From Desulfolucanica intricata (GTDB taxonomy: Bacteria; Bacillota; Desulfotomaculia; Desulfotomaculales; Desulfofarciminaceae), in the NCBI RefSeq assembly GCF_001592105.1, contig NZ_BCWE01000018.1:27649-91648 (forward strand): a DNA stretch of 64,000 nucleotides, in the 5' to 3' direction. Shown here piece after piece: positions 9,116 to 17,989 of the stretch (positions within the stretch are counted from its first letter, which is position 1; every line of letters starts with the position of its first letter). Under the pieces are notes generated by a model, which had not been told where the DNA came from, made no database searches, and saw nothing but the letters and a program-made list of their open reading frames with translations. A program made the translations under genes and the position numbers.

Positions 9116-11857
9116 TCATACCTTAAGATACATAATTTTTTCCTTTGCACGAACTTGAATATGTCTAAAAATAGTACCTATTACTGTTGGTGCAGCAGCT
9201 ATTGTTAGAATTATTCCCCAGTGAACTCCGCTTAGAGCCGTAGTATGGAATACCGGCTGAAGCATTGGGATATAGTTAACAGCCAACTGTAAAACCACTG
9301 ATACAATAACGGCTGCCACTAAAAGTGGATTAGTAAAAATACCTACCTCTAAAATAGTATGATACTCTGAACGACAGGTAAACACAAAGAATAACTGCAA
9401 AAAAACCAGTGTGTTAAAAGCAATTGTTCGGGCCGTTGCTACATCCCACAGGTATAGGCCGATCACAAAAGAGATAACCGTTCCCAGTCCGATAACCAAT
9501 CCACTGCCGGCAATACGCCAGACTAAACCGTGTGAAAAAACGCTTTCCTTGGGATCCCGTGGCTTGCGAAACATAATATCACGGTCAGCCGGGTCAATCC
9601 CGAGAGCCATAGCCGGGAGACCGTCAGTCACAAGGTTCATCCATAATATCTGGATTGGCAGTAAAGGCAGTGGTAATCCGGCCAATACAGCCACAAACAT
9701 AGTTAGAACTTCACCCACATTACAAGATAACAGATATCGAATAAATTTTCTAATGTTATCATAGATACCACGGCCTTCTTCAACAGCAGCTACAATAGTG
9801 GTAAAATTATCATCAGCCAAAACCATTGCCGAGGCCTCTTTAGTAACATCTGTTCCGGTTATCCCCATAGCAACACCGATATCGGCATCCTTCACAGCCG
9901 GAGCATCATTAACACCATCCCCGGTCATGGCCACAACATGACCAATTCGCTTCAAAGCTCTGACAATTCTAAGCTTATGATGAGGAGATACTCTGGCATA
10001 AACTGCGATTCGGTCTACCTCTTGTCTGAGGTCTTCATCGCTCATACGATCAAGATCTGCTCCGCTAAGTACTTTTTGACCCTTGGAAATTAACCCCAGT
10101 TCCCGTCCCACAGCCTGGGCTGTCAATTGATGGTCCCCGGTAATCATAACCGTTTTAATTCCGGCCCGCCTGCTTGCCCGGATAGCCTTAATCGCTGACG
10201 GTCTGGGGGGATCTATCATACCGGCTAAACCCAGGAACACTAATTCTTGCTCAACATTTTTCTCATTTAAATTTTTAATTCCTACAGGTAACTTTCGGTA
10301 AGCCAAAGCTAAAACACGTAAGGCCTGTCCTGCTAAATGGGAATTATATTTTAATATCTCTTGTCTGAGCAAATTATTAATCGGTATTATCCGCCCGTCT
10401 TTATACACATGAGTACAAAGATTCAGGACAATATCAGGTGCCCCCTTAACATAAGCAGTCTTTGTTCCGCCAGGTTCTTGATATACAACTGTCATTCTTT
10501 TTCGATCTGAATCAAAAGTAAATTCTGCTATTCTCTTTTCATCTAATTCTATCTTTTCCCGCCAAATTCCTCCTTTAGCTGACATAGCCAATAAGGCACC
10601 TTCAGTAGGATCGCCATTTATTTTCCATTCGTGAGTCTTTTTGCCGCCTGCAATCCCCCGAAATAATCCGCCAATAGGAATATCTCCTTTAACCAAACCG
10701 GCATTATTACACAGGGCTGCCGTTTTGAGCAGCAGTTGCAGATCTTTCTTATGATAATCACCCTCAAAATCACCCTTTGGATCATATCCTTCACCGGTTA
10801 CATCTAATAGTTTCCCTCCACACATAACTTTACGAACTGTCATCTCATTCTGAGTTAAAGTCCCGGTCTTGTCCGAACAAATAACTGTAGCACAACCCAG
10901 GGTCTCTACAGCCTGCAACTTGCGAATAATAGCATTTCGTTTAATCATCCGCTGAACCCCGATAGCCAGAGCAACTGTAACAATCGCCGGTAAACCCTCC
11001 GGAATAGCTGCTACAGCAAGACTTACACCAGCCAAAAACATTTGGTATAAAGGCTCCCCACGCATCACACCTAATACAACAACCAGGGCACAAATAACCA
11101 GACAAAAAGCAACCAGGCCTTTACCCAGCTGACCGAGACGGCGCTGTAAGGGAGTCTCTTCCTGTTCTACTTCCTGAATCATCCCCGCAATATGACCCAT
11201 CTCGGTAGCCATACCGGTAGCCACTACCAGGCCTTTTCCACGACCTCTGGTTACCACGGTACCCTGGTAAGCCATATTCTTCATGTCTCCAAGACCAATA
11301 CCTTCGGGCAGTATGCCCGAATGCTTCTTAACTGGTACTGATTCCCCGGTTAAAGTGGATTCCTCAAGCTCCAAATTATTAGTTTCTAAGAGTCTTAAAT
11401 CAGCCGGAACCCGATCCCCGCTTTCCAGCAAAACAATATCCCCCGGCACTACCTCTACTGCCGGAATTTTCTTTTCCCGGCCATTCCGCAGCACCTTGGC
11501 TTCCGGTGCAGTTAGCTGCTTTAAAGCATCCATGGACTTCTCAGCCCGAAATTCTTGAACAAAACCCAATACAGCATTAACCAGTACAATAATCATAATA
11601 GTTACGGCATCCGCCCATTCCCCCAGAAATCCGGAAATAACGGTTGCTGCCAGGAGAATAAGTACCATAAAATCTTTGAATTGCTGAAGAAACATTTGCC
11701 ACAACGGTACCTTTGGGGGCTTGGCCAACTCATTTGGCCCAAATCTCCCCAGCCTGTCTCTAGCATCCCTCTCGTCCAGGCCTTTTTTGTAATTGGTTTT
11801 AAACTTCTCTACCAATTCAATTTCATTTACCGTATGCCACCGCCCAGACACATCCAC
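9116..11857 (-). CDS. Calcium-transporting P-type ATPase (P2A type)
   Basis: This is a membrane cation pump of 913 residues. It shows the N-terminal cation-ATPase domain, LTGES at 169-173 (actuator), PEGLP at 286-290 in M4 (the calcium-site motif of the SERCA/PMR1 branch), the phosphorylated Asp329 in SDKTGTLTQNEMT, and the hinge TGDGVNDAPAVKDADIG. About ten hydrophobic helices are visible, six of them after the hinge. The most likely job is ATP-driven Ca2+ (possibly Mn2+) export. The start is a GTG at 11857 behind AAGGGGTGA, closely spaced, so a slightly later start is possible. It diverges from rqcH. Confidence 0.93.
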   Translation of the reverse strand: MDVSGRWHTVNEIELVEKFKTNYKKGLDERDARDRLGRFGPNELAKPPKVPLWQMFLQQFKDFMVLILLAATVISGFLGEWADAVTIMIIVLVNAVLGFVQEFRAEKSMDALKQLTAPEAKVLRNGREKKIPAVEVVPGDIVLLESGDRVPADLRLLETNNLELEESTLTGESVPVKKHSGILPEGIGLGDMKNMAYQGTVVTRGRGKGLVVATGMATEMGHIAGMIQEVEQEETPLQRRLGQLGKGLVAFCLVICALVVVLGVMRGEPLYQMFLAGVSLAVAAIPEGLPAIVTVALAIGVQRMIKRNAIIRKLQAVETLGCATVICSDKTGTLTQNEMTVRKVMCGGKLLDVTGEGYDPKGDFEGDYHKKDLQLLLKTAALCNNAGLVKGDIPIGGLFRGIAGGKKTHEWKINGDPTEGALLAMSAKGGIWREKIELDEKRIAEFTFDSDRKRMTVVYQEPGGTKTAYVKGAPDIVLNLCTHVYKDGRIIPINNLLRQEILKYNSHLAGQALRVLALAYRKLPVGIKNLNEKNVEQELVFLGLAGMIDPPRPSAIKAIRASRRAGIKTVMITGDHQLTAQAVGRELGLISKGQKVLSGADLDRMSDEDLRQEVDRIAVYARVSPHHKLRIVRALKRIGHVVAMTGDGVNDAPAVKDADIGVAMGITGTDVTKEASAMVLADDNFTTIVAAVEEGRGIYDNIRKFIRYLLSCNVGEVLTMFVAVLAGLPLPLLPIQILWMNLVTDGLPAMALGIDPADRDIMFRKPRDPKESVFSHGLVWRIAGSGLVIGLGTVISFVIGLYLWDVATARTIAFNTLVFLQLFFVFTCRSEYHTILEVGIFTNPLLVAAVIVSVVLQLAVNYIPMLQPVFHTTALSGVHWGIILTIAAAPTVIGTIFRHIQVRAKEKIMYLKV

Positions 11858-11943
11858 TCACCCCTTAATTATTTTGGTTACATCTTCCATAAATTCTTAT
11901 GCCGTGGGGGTGGAAATAATAACCATAAATTACTCTTTCTCAA

Positions 11944-11973
11944 TTGACCTGCCAAATATGGCAATGCTATACT
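11944..11973 (+). promoter_or_regulatory. Sigma-A promoter of rqcH with a palindrome in its spacer
   Basis: TTGACC at 11944-11949 and TATACT at 11968-11973 are separated by 18 bases. The spacer begins with the inverted repeat TGCCA-AATA-TGGCA at 11950-11963, which lies where a repressor could block polymerase. The promoter match is clear; the operator role is inference. Confidence 0.6.
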
Positions 11974-12010
11974 GATAGCGTGCTACATAGAGAAGGTGAG
12001 GGGAAAAATT

Positions 12011-13789
12011 ATGCCCTTTGACGGATTAGTCCTGTCTGCTGTTCGGCAAGAATTAAACGATAAATTAATAGGTGGCCGTATTGATCGAATTCACCAACCT
12101 ACCAAAGATGAACTCATACTAAATATTCATCACCCGGGAGGGAGACAGCGTCTGCTGCTATCCGCCCATGCCTTTAAAGCACGGGTGCATACTACAACTG
12201 AATCCAAAGAGAATCCTCCCAGCCCACCGTTATTTTGTATGGTACTGCGCAAACACCTGGAAGGTGGCCGTATTTGTGGCTTTCATCAGCCCGGCTTGGA
12301 CAGAGTCTTAAGGATCGAAGTGGAAGCCCGTGATGAATTGGGACAAACGGTAAAAAAGTTATTGATATGTGAAATTATGGGTAAGCACAGTAATATTATC
12401 CTGGTAAATGAAGCTTCCAACACAATTATTGACGGAATAAAACGTTACTCCCATACTGTCAGCCGCCACCGTGAAGTTTTACCTAAGAGGATATATTTAC
12501 CCCCGCCGGAACAGGGAAAACAAAATCCACTTGTTTTAACTGAAGAAACCTTCAGGGAATGCCTGCTTTCAGGTTCCTTGGAAGCAAGGGTGGCTAACAT
12601 TATACAAAAATTTTTTGACGGTCTTAGTCCATTAATTTGCCGCGAAATAGTCTATCGTTCCGGATTACCCGATAATTTAATTTTGGACCATTGTGGAGAT
12701 CACGAACTGAGAATGCTGTGGCAGGCTCTGCAATCAATTATTGTCCCTGCCCGTGATAAAAAATTTAAACCTACTGCGCTGTTTGACCGTTACGGAAAAC
12801 CGGTGGATTTTGCAGCCTTCGATATTTTACATTTGGAGGGTTTTTCAAAAGAAACCGGAGAAATGTGTTCGGTTCTTGATTGCTATTATTCTGCTGTACA
12901 CAAGTTTGATCAGATTAACAGCCAAAAACAAAGTTTATATCAAGTTATAAGAAAAGAGATTAGTCGAGTACAGAAAAAACTTTCCTTACACCGGCAAAGT
13001 TTACAGGATGCCAATGAAGCCGAGCAGTATAGGATTTATGGAGAACTGCTTACGGCTAATTTATACCGGCTGTCCAAAGGAGAAACAGAAGTATATTTGG
13101 AAAACTTCTACGATCCACAGGGAGCAAAACTATCCGTTCCTCTGGACCCACAGCTTACACCGGTAGAAAACTCTCAGCAATATTTTAAAAAATATTTAAA
13201 AGCTAAAAATACCATAACAAATGCCGAAGAGCAGCTCCAAAAAGCACAGGCTGATTTAAACTACCTGGAGAGTGTGGCTACTTCGGTGGACCAGGCTATT
13301 ACAGTTTCCGAACTGGTTGAAATAAGGCAAGAAATGATTGAGCAAAGTTACATTAGTGATATCAAAAATCAAATTAAACTCAATAAGAATAAAAAAGAGC
13401 AGGAAAAACCCCGCCCCATGTCCTTTAACTCAACCGATGGTTATATTATTCTGGTGGGTAAAAATAACAAGCAAAATGATTATCTGACAACAAAAATAGC
13501 TAACGATGAGGATATCTGGCTGCACACCAAGGATATTCCCGGTTCCCATGTAATTATCCGATCGGGCGGAAACAAAGTGCCGGAAAATACTTTACTGGAG
13601 GCTGCTTCCCTGGCCGGTTATTTCAGCAAAGCCCGTGATTCTTCCAAAGTTCCGGTTGATTATACTTATAAGAAATATGTACATAAACCTAAAGGTGCTA
13701 AACCTGGTTATGTAATTTATGAAAACCAAAAAACCTTATACGTTGACCCCGGTGAGGACATATTGGAGAAATTGGCTCTTAATGATTAA
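12011..13789 (+). CDS. rqcH: RqcH-type NFACT protein (Rqc2 homologue, fibronectin-binding family)
   Basis: RqcH binds stalled large ribosomal subunits and, with tRNA-Ala, adds C-terminal alanine tails that mark the nascent chain for degradation. The 592-residue protein starts MPFDGLVLSAVRQEL and has the NFACT-N motif GGRIDRIHQPTKDE. A central helical coiled-coil region covers roughly residues 300-430. The C-terminal NFACT-R domain reads DIWLHTKDIPGSHVIIR. GAGGGG lies 7 bases before the ATG at 12011; an upstream in-frame GTG at 11996 overlaps that site and is less likely. It stands alone on the plus strand. Confidence 0.93.
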   Translation: MPFDGLVLSAVRQELNDKLIGGRIDRIHQPTKDELILNIHHPGGRQRLLLSAHAFKARVHTTTESKENPPSPPLFCMVLRKHLEGGRICGFHQPGLDRVLRIEVEARDELGQTVKKLLICEIMGKHSNIILVNEASNTIIDGIKRYSHTVSRHREVLPKRIYLPPPEQGKQNPLVLTEETFRECLLSGSLEARVANIIQKFFDGLSPLICREIVYRSGLPDNLILDHCGDHELRMLWQALQSIIVPARDKKFKPTALFDRYGKPVDFAAFDILHLEGFSKETGEMCSVLDCYYSAVHKFDQINSQKQSLYQVIRKEISRVQKKLSLHRQSLQDANEAEQYRIYGELLTANLYRLSKGETEVYLENFYDPQGAKLSVPLDPQLTPVENSQQYFKKYLKAKNTITNAEEQLQKAQADLNYLESVATSVDQAITVSELVEIRQEMIEQSYISDIKNQIKLNKNKKEQEKPRPMSFNSTDGYIILVGKNNKQNDYLTTKIANDEDIWLHTKDIPGSHVIIRSGGNKVPENTLLEAASLAGYFSKARDSSKVPVDYTYKKYVHKPKGAKPGYVIYENQKTLYVDPGEDILEKLALND

Positions 13790-13799
13790 TAAAAAAATA

Positions 13800-13855
13800 A
13801 TACCCCTTGGATTTTAAATTACAAGAGGGTATCATTCGTAGAGTTTTCTTTATTT
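13800..13855 (+). terminator. Probable terminator after rqcH
   Basis: Arms ATACCCCTTG and CAAGAGGGTAT form a hairpin with a 12-base loop. T-rich sequence (TTTTC, then ATTTTTTT) follows after about 15 bases. Termination strength is uncertain because the T-run is not immediate. Confidence 0.45.
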
Positions 13856-13860
13856 TTTTC

Positions 13861-14001
13861 TTAGAATACTGTTTTGATAACTACACCCACTCCCAGACCT
13901 GTACCAAGAACTATTAATTCAATTATTGGTGTAAAAAGAAACATAATTGCCGAAGTCGTTGACGTAAAGTAGGTTTTTATTTTATATGCGCAGCGCTTCA
14001 T
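13861..14001 (-). CDS. Possible small hydrophobic peptide downstream of mqnD
   Basis: A 46-codon open frame starts at an ATG that overlaps the mqnD 3' end; a shorter version starts at 13944 (27 codons). The C-terminal half reads FTPIIELIVLGTGLGVGVV, a plausible single membrane segment with one glutamate. No convincing ribosome site precedes either ATG, and I recognise no family. It could be a real small membrane peptide or chance. Confidence 0.25.
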   Translation of the reverse strand: MKRCAYKIKTYFTSTTSAIMFLFTPIIELIVLGTGLGVGVVIKTVF

Positions 14002-14824
14002 AATCTACTTCTGGGAGCAGTCCTTCTTGCGAGGCCCGGCTGAGCAGAGCGGTTACCGCCCGATAGCCTGTCTCGCCTAAATTTAGGGAAAACTCGTTTA
14101 CGTAAAGTTCGATGTGTGCTTTTACCACTTCAGGGGACAGTTCTTTAGCGTGGCTTAATACGTACTCCTGCGATAACTCGGGATAAGCCCAGGCGAATTT
14201 GATCGATTCTCGAATCCATCCGGTGATAGCATTGAGATCCAGTGAGCGTCGGGCAATAATCGCTCCCAGCGGAATTGGTAAGTTATTATCTTCCTCCCAC
14301 CAACTGCCTAAGTCGGCCAAGAGAGCTAAGCCATATGAGGGATAGGTAAAGCGTGCCTCATGGATCACCAGCCCCGCATCAACAATACCATCGCGGACTG
14401 CCGGCATAATCTCGTGAAACGGTAAAATCACAATCTGGCCTATCCCCCCCGGCACATGCCGGGCTGCCCACAGACGGAACAGTAAATAGGCTGTTGATCG
14501 CTCGCTGGGTACAGCCACCCGTCGACCGGCCAGCACCGCCGGGCCGCCGTTACCGCCTGCACTGTTTGACGTCAATACCAGCGGCCCGCATCCCCTTCCC
14601 AATGCACCCCCACATGGCAGCAGTGCGTACTCGGACAACACCCACGGCAGTGCGGCATACGAAATCTTGACAACCTCCGGCCCGTTTAAGCCGGCTGCCA
14701 AACTGTTCGTAATATCAATATCTGCATAAGTTACATCAAGCATAGGTGCACCGGGTATTAATCCGTGTACCCAGGCATGAAAAATAAAAGTGTCATTGGG
14801 ACAAGGAGAAAAGGCAATTTTCAT
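13982..14824 (-). CDS. mqnD: 1,4-dihydroxy-6-naphthoate synthase (futalosine menaquinone pathway)
   Basis: MqnD converts cyclic dehypoxanthinyl futalosine to 1,4-dihydroxy-6-naphthoate. The 280-residue protein starts MKIAFSPCPNDTFIFHAWVH, a signature of the family, followed by DVTYADIDITN, KISYAALPW and GCGPLVL. It is a periplasmic-binding-protein-like fold. The frame stays open further upstream, but GGAGGTGTTAGT places the start at 14824, where its ATG overlaps the mqnB TGA by 4 bases. Hand counting gives about 64% GC over 14461-14640, well above neighbouring genes, suggesting transfer as a pair with mqnB. mqnA and mqnC are not in this window. Confidence 0.92.
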   Translation of the reverse strand: MKIAFSPCPNDTFIFHAWVHGLIPGAPMLDVTYADIDITNSLAAGLNGPEVVKISYAALPWVLSEYALLPCGGALGRGCGPLVLTSNSAGGNGGPAVLAGRRVAVPSERSTAYLLFRLWAARHVPGGIGQIVILPFHEIMPAVRDGIVDAGLVIHEARFTYPSYGLALLADLGSWWEEDNNLPIPLGAIIARRSLDLNAITGWIRESIKFAWAYPELSQEYVLSHAKELSPEVVKAHIELYVNEFSLNLGETGYRAVTALLSRASQEGLLPEVDYEALRI

Positions 14825-15486
14825 ACTAACACCTCCGATAGTACTGAGCTGGCTGCTTCCAGAACAGCCAGGGCCTCTTTTATACGCCAAGCAGCCCGGT
14901 CACGTGGACCGACCAAGTTTGAAATGGCACGCAGTTCCAAAATTGGTATACCACGATTCTGCGCGGCAAAAGCTACACCATACCCCTCCATTCCTTCAGC
15001 GGAGGCCCCCGGTATCCTTGCGGCCAGTTCTGCGGCACTCTCAGCTGTACCCGTCACCGTCGATACAGTAAGCACAGGACCGGTATTTACCGGCAGTTTA
15101 GCCGCGAGCAGTGCCTCAGTGACATAGTTCACCAGGCTCGCGTCAACCGGGATACGGTTGCTGCCAAGGTCCAACTCTTCCAAGCTGCTGAAACCTTCAG
15201 GAGTCTCCACTCCCAGGTCGGCAGCAACGATCTCATTCGCCACCACAAGGGAACCAACCTCAGCTCTACCGAAAAAACCCCCACCGATACCTGCACAAAC
15301 GACCAGGCTATAATCGGACGCTTCCAATACCTTTGCCGTATTAACCGCAGCCGAAACCTGACCTACACCCGCTGCCAAGACGTCATACCTTCTATCGCTA
15401 TGCAGCCCACGCAGCACCGCTTCCCGCTCTGCTGATACAGCAGTTACCACGAGGACACGCTTTCCTGATTCACAGATTCTTACCAT
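14821..15486 (-). CDS. mqnB: Futalosine hydrolase
   Basis: It removes the purine base from futalosine to give dehypoxanthinyl futalosine. The 221 residues belong to the nucleoside phosphorylase/MTA nucleosidase fold. I see VVTAVSAEREAVLRGL at the N-terminus, LVVCAGIGGGF, DLGVETPEGF, the sugar-binding stretch ASAEGMEGYGVA (162-172) and ELRAISNLVGPRDRAAW. It starts 3 bases after pyrE and overlaps mqnD by 4 bases, so it is probably read from the pyr operon transcript. The sequence is GC-rich like mqnD and unlike pyrE. The ribosome site is weak (AGGA inside the pyrE end). Confidence 0.9.
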   Translation of the reverse strand: MVRICESGKRVLVVTAVSAEREAVLRGLHSDRRYDVLAAGVGQVSAAVNTAKVLEASDYSLVVCAGIGGGFFGRAEVGSLVVANEIVAADLGVETPEGFSSLEELDLGSNRIPVDASLVNYVTEALLAAKLPVNTGPVLTVSTVTGTAESAAELAARIPGASAEGMEGYGVAFAAQNRGIPILELRAISNLVGPRDRAAWRIKEALAVLEAASSVLSEVLV

Positions 15487-15489
15487 AGA

Positions 15490-16065
15490 TTAAATTTTCC
15501 TGCTACCGGGCTTAACAACGGGTATCCCTTCCTTACACAGAGGGCACTCTTCGGGGTTATAGGAAACTACTGAAGTAACCAGAAGTGCCTCGGTAGGAAC
15601 ACCCAAATCCACCTGCCCGTTACTGCGGTCTACTAATACACCGGCCCCTACTACTTCCGCTCCGGCATTACGTATTAAGTCAATTACTTCCTTAACAGAA
15701 CCGCCGGTAGTGATAACATCTTCAACTACCAACACCTTTTCCCCCGGCCGGACATTAAAACCCCTGCGCAAGATCATGGAACCGTTTTCCCGCTCGGTAA
15801 AAAGACTGCGGGCACCCAAAATTCGAGCCATTTCATAGGAAACTGTAATACCGCCCACGGCCGGGCCGACAACCGTTTCAATGCCGAGATCCTTAAAGCG
15901 GCCGGCTAATTCTTTACACAATGTTTCACAGTGCCGGGGATATTGAAGAACCTGGGCACATTGAAAATACTGGTTGCTGTGCCTGCCGGAGGTAAGCAGG
16001 AAATGTCCCGTCAACATAGCCTTTGTATCGGAAAAAATTTTAATTATATCATCTTTATTAAGCAT
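15490..16065 (-). CDS. pyrE: Orotate phosphoribosyltransferase
   Basis: It makes OMP from orotate and PRPP. Of its 191 residues, the PRPP-binding motif VLVVEDVITTGGS occupies 111-123, TSGRHSNQYFQCA lies near the N-terminus, and VVGPAVGGI at 65-73. The C-terminus carries a CPLCKEG cysteine pair, seen in a subgroup of bacterial and archaeal PyrE proteins. GAGGTGATTAA precedes the ATG. It is the last pyrimidine gene of the operon; mqnB follows 3 bases later. Confidence 0.95.
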   Translation of the reverse strand: MLNKDDIIKIFSDTKAMLTGHFLLTSGRHSNQYFQCAQVLQYPRHCETLCKELAGRFKDLGIETVVGPAVGGITVSYEMARILGARSLFTERENGSMILRRGFNVRPGEKVLVVEDVITTGGSVKEVIDLIRNAGAEVVGAGVLVDRSNGQVDLGVPTEALLVTSVVSYNPEECPLCKEGIPVVKPGSRKI

Positions 16066-16084
16066 TTAATCACCTCACGTATAA

Positions 16085-16122
16085 TTTTTAAGAGAAAAGC
16101 CAACCAGAGAAGACAGGCTGAC
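16085..16122 (-). terminator. Possible attenuating hairpin between the 45-residue ORF and pyrE
   Basis: On the minus strand, AAAAGTCAGCC pairs with GGTTGGCTTTT (11 pairs, two of them G-T) around a 10-base loop, followed by CTCTTAAAAATT. There is no clean T-run, so it may stabilise or process the RNA rather than terminate it. Confidence 0.35.
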
Positions 16123-16139
16123 TTTTCCCGTTCCATTCA

Positions 16140-16277
16140 TTAACCGTTTTTCGGTTCATCTACTGTACAATTGTGCACCGGCTCAACATACACTTCTTTA
16201 GGTACCATTCTGTAAGGCTTAGGCTTCAATTCGGGAAAACCTTGGGCGGGCTTGGACTTTTGTTGTTTCTTAGCCAC
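16140..16277 (-). CDS. Hypothetical 45-residue basic protein inside the pyr operon
   Basis: This open frame begins with GTG at 16277 behind GGAGGG with 6-base spacing, a better ribosome site than several real genes here. The product starts MAKKQQKSKPAQGFPELK and ends VDEPKNG. It is lysine- and proline-rich with one cysteine and no membrane segment. It lies between pyrF and pyrE in the same direction. I do not recognise a family. Confidence 0.6.
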   Translation of the reverse strand: MAKKQQKSKPAQGFPELKPKPYRMVPKEVYVEPVHNCTVDEPKNG

Positions 16278-16340
16278 AGCCGTCCCTCCTTTTATAGTAG
16301 TCAATCTTAGTCTCTCCCAAAGGCTAAAAGCTATAATTTT

Positions 16341-17060
16341 TTAAACCATACTTATTTCGTTGACAATATATTTAGCTGCTTCTACAGGATCAAGACTACC
16401 GGTTATCGGCCGCCCGACTACTATATAGGTTGCTCCTGCAGCAACAGCTTCCTTCGGGGTCATTACTCTTTTTTGATCATGGATATCCCCACCTACAGGA
16501 CGAATTCCCGGGGTAATAATGACAAATTCCCGTCCGCAAGCCTGACGAATAGCACTAATTTCCCAGGGCGAGGCTACTACACCGTCCAGTCCGGCATCTT
16601 GGGCCAGGCGGGCCCAGGCCACTACCCTTTCTTGAATCTCGCCGGTAAACCCAATCTCCTTATTAAACGCTACCTGGCTAATACTGGTCAGTACAGTAAC
16701 TGCTATCACCAGCGGCTTGGGAATATCTTTATCCGAAGCTTCTTCCCGTACCGCCAGAGCTGCCGCCCGCATCATCTCACTGCCTCCGGCGGCATGAACA
16801 TTTAGGATATTCGCACCGTGGGCAGTCAATACTCTGCTGGCCTGAGCCACTGTATTAGGTATATCATGCAGTTTCAAATCAATAAATAGGTCCGTACCAA
16901 ACTCTTTTAACTTATAAATAATTTCCGGTCCTACGCTGTTATAAAGCTGCATACCTACTTTAAACGCTCCAACATGAGGAGCCAGAATTTCCACCAGCTG
17001 TTTAGCTTTTTCCAAACTATCCACGTCCAAAGCAACAATTAAGCGCTCTTGAGGCCTCAA
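16341..17060 (-). CDS. pyrF: Orotidine 5'-phosphate decarboxylase
   Basis: The last step of UMP synthesis. The 239 residues contain IVALDVDSLEKA at the N-terminus, Lys34 in GAFKVGMQLY, and the catalytic DLKLHDIPNT block (Asp61, Lys63, Asp66). VVGRPITGS near the C-terminus is the phosphate-binding loop. The start is TTG at 17060 with GGGGGGAT upstream; no ATG fits the conserved N-terminus. It follows pyrD by 11 bases. Confidence 0.95.
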   Translation of the reverse strand: MRPQERLIVALDVDSLEKAKQLVEILAPHVGAFKVGMQLYNSVGPEIIYKLKEFGTDLFIDLKLHDIPNTVAQASRVLTAHGANILNVHAAGGSEMMRAAALAVREEASDKDIPKPLVIAVTVLTSISQVAFNKEIGFTGEIQERVVAWARLAQDAGLDGVVASPWEISAIRQACGREFVIITPGIRPVGGDIHDQKRVMTPKEAVAAGATYIVVGRPITGSLDPVEAAKYIVNEISMV

Positions 17061-17071
17061 ATTTATCCCCC

Positions 17072-17989
17072 CTACCGTCTATGTGCTGCTCCCACTATTT
17101 CTTTAATGTCATTATAACCGTACTGTATTAAATAATCTTCAATACCGTCCAACACCTCCATAGTAGCCCGGGGGTTAATAAAGTTAGCTGTACCTACCGC
17201 TACAGCACTGGCACCGGCAAGAATAAATTCCAAAGCGTCCTCTGCTGTAACAATTCCCCCCATACCAATAATGGGCAGCTCCACTTCCTTATAAACCTGC
17301 CAAACCGCTCGTACTGCCACAGGACGGACAGCAGGGCCGGATAACCCCCCCATAACGTTACCCAAAACCGGGCGGCATCTTTTAACATCTATGGCCATTC
17401 CCAACAGTGTGTTAATTAAAGACAAAGCATCCGCACCGGCTTCAGCAGATTTTTCAGCCACTTTGACGATACTGGTAACATTAGGAGATAGTTTAACAAT
17501 TGTGGGCAGGTTAGTGCTGCCCTTTACAGCCCTCACTACCTCGGCTGCGGATTCCGGATCACTGCCAAACTGCAGTCCTCCTTTTTTAACATTTGGACAG
17601 GAAATATTAACCTCCAGCCCGGCCACTCCTTCAACCTGCTCCAACTTCGCAGCCAGTTTCGCGTAATCCGCCACGGTATCTCCGGAAATATTTACAATTA
17701 CCGGCAGATCAAAATTACTCAGGTAAGGTAAAGCTTTCTCAATGAAGTAATCCACCCCCGGGTTTTGCAGACCGATGGCATTAAGTATACCCGCCGGTGT
17801 CTCCACAATCCTTGGCGTAGGATTACCTTGACGAGGTTTAAGGGTAGTACCCTTGACCACTATAGCACCCAGCCGGTTTAAATCTATGTAGGAGGCATAT
17901 TCCGGGCCGAAGCCAAAAGTTCCCGAGGCGGTTGTCACCGGGTTTTTCATATTTATTCCACCAATATTTACAGCCAGCTTAGGCTTCAT
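17072..17989 (-). CDS. pyrD: Dihydroorotate dehydrogenase class 1B, catalytic subunit
   Basis: It oxidises dihydroorotate to orotate on FMN and passes electrons to PyrK. The 305 residues begin [30 protein letters not shown] follows, and the catalytic Cys131 sits in [13 protein letters not shown], which marks class 1. IGMGGIV and [11 protein letters not shown] lie near the C-terminus. The frame extends 40 codons upstream inside pyrK, but GGAGGTGG sits correctly before the ATG at 17989. The start overlaps the pyrK end by 11 bases. Confidence 0.95.
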   Translation of the reverse strand: MKPKLAVNIGGINMKNPVTTASGTFGFGPEYASYIDLNRLGAIVVKGTTLKPRQGNPTPRIVETPAGILNAIGLQNPGVDYFIEKALPYLSNFDLPVIVNISGDTVADYAKLAAKLEQVEGVAGLEVNISCPNVKKGGLQFGSDPESAAEVVRAVKGSTNLPTIVKLSPNVTSIVKVAEKSAEAGADALSLINTLLGMAIDVKRCRPVLGNVMGGLSGPAVRPVAVRAVWQVYKEVELPIIGMGGIVTAEDALEFILAGASAVAVGTANFINPRATMEVLDGIEDYLIQYGYNDIKEIVGAAHRR

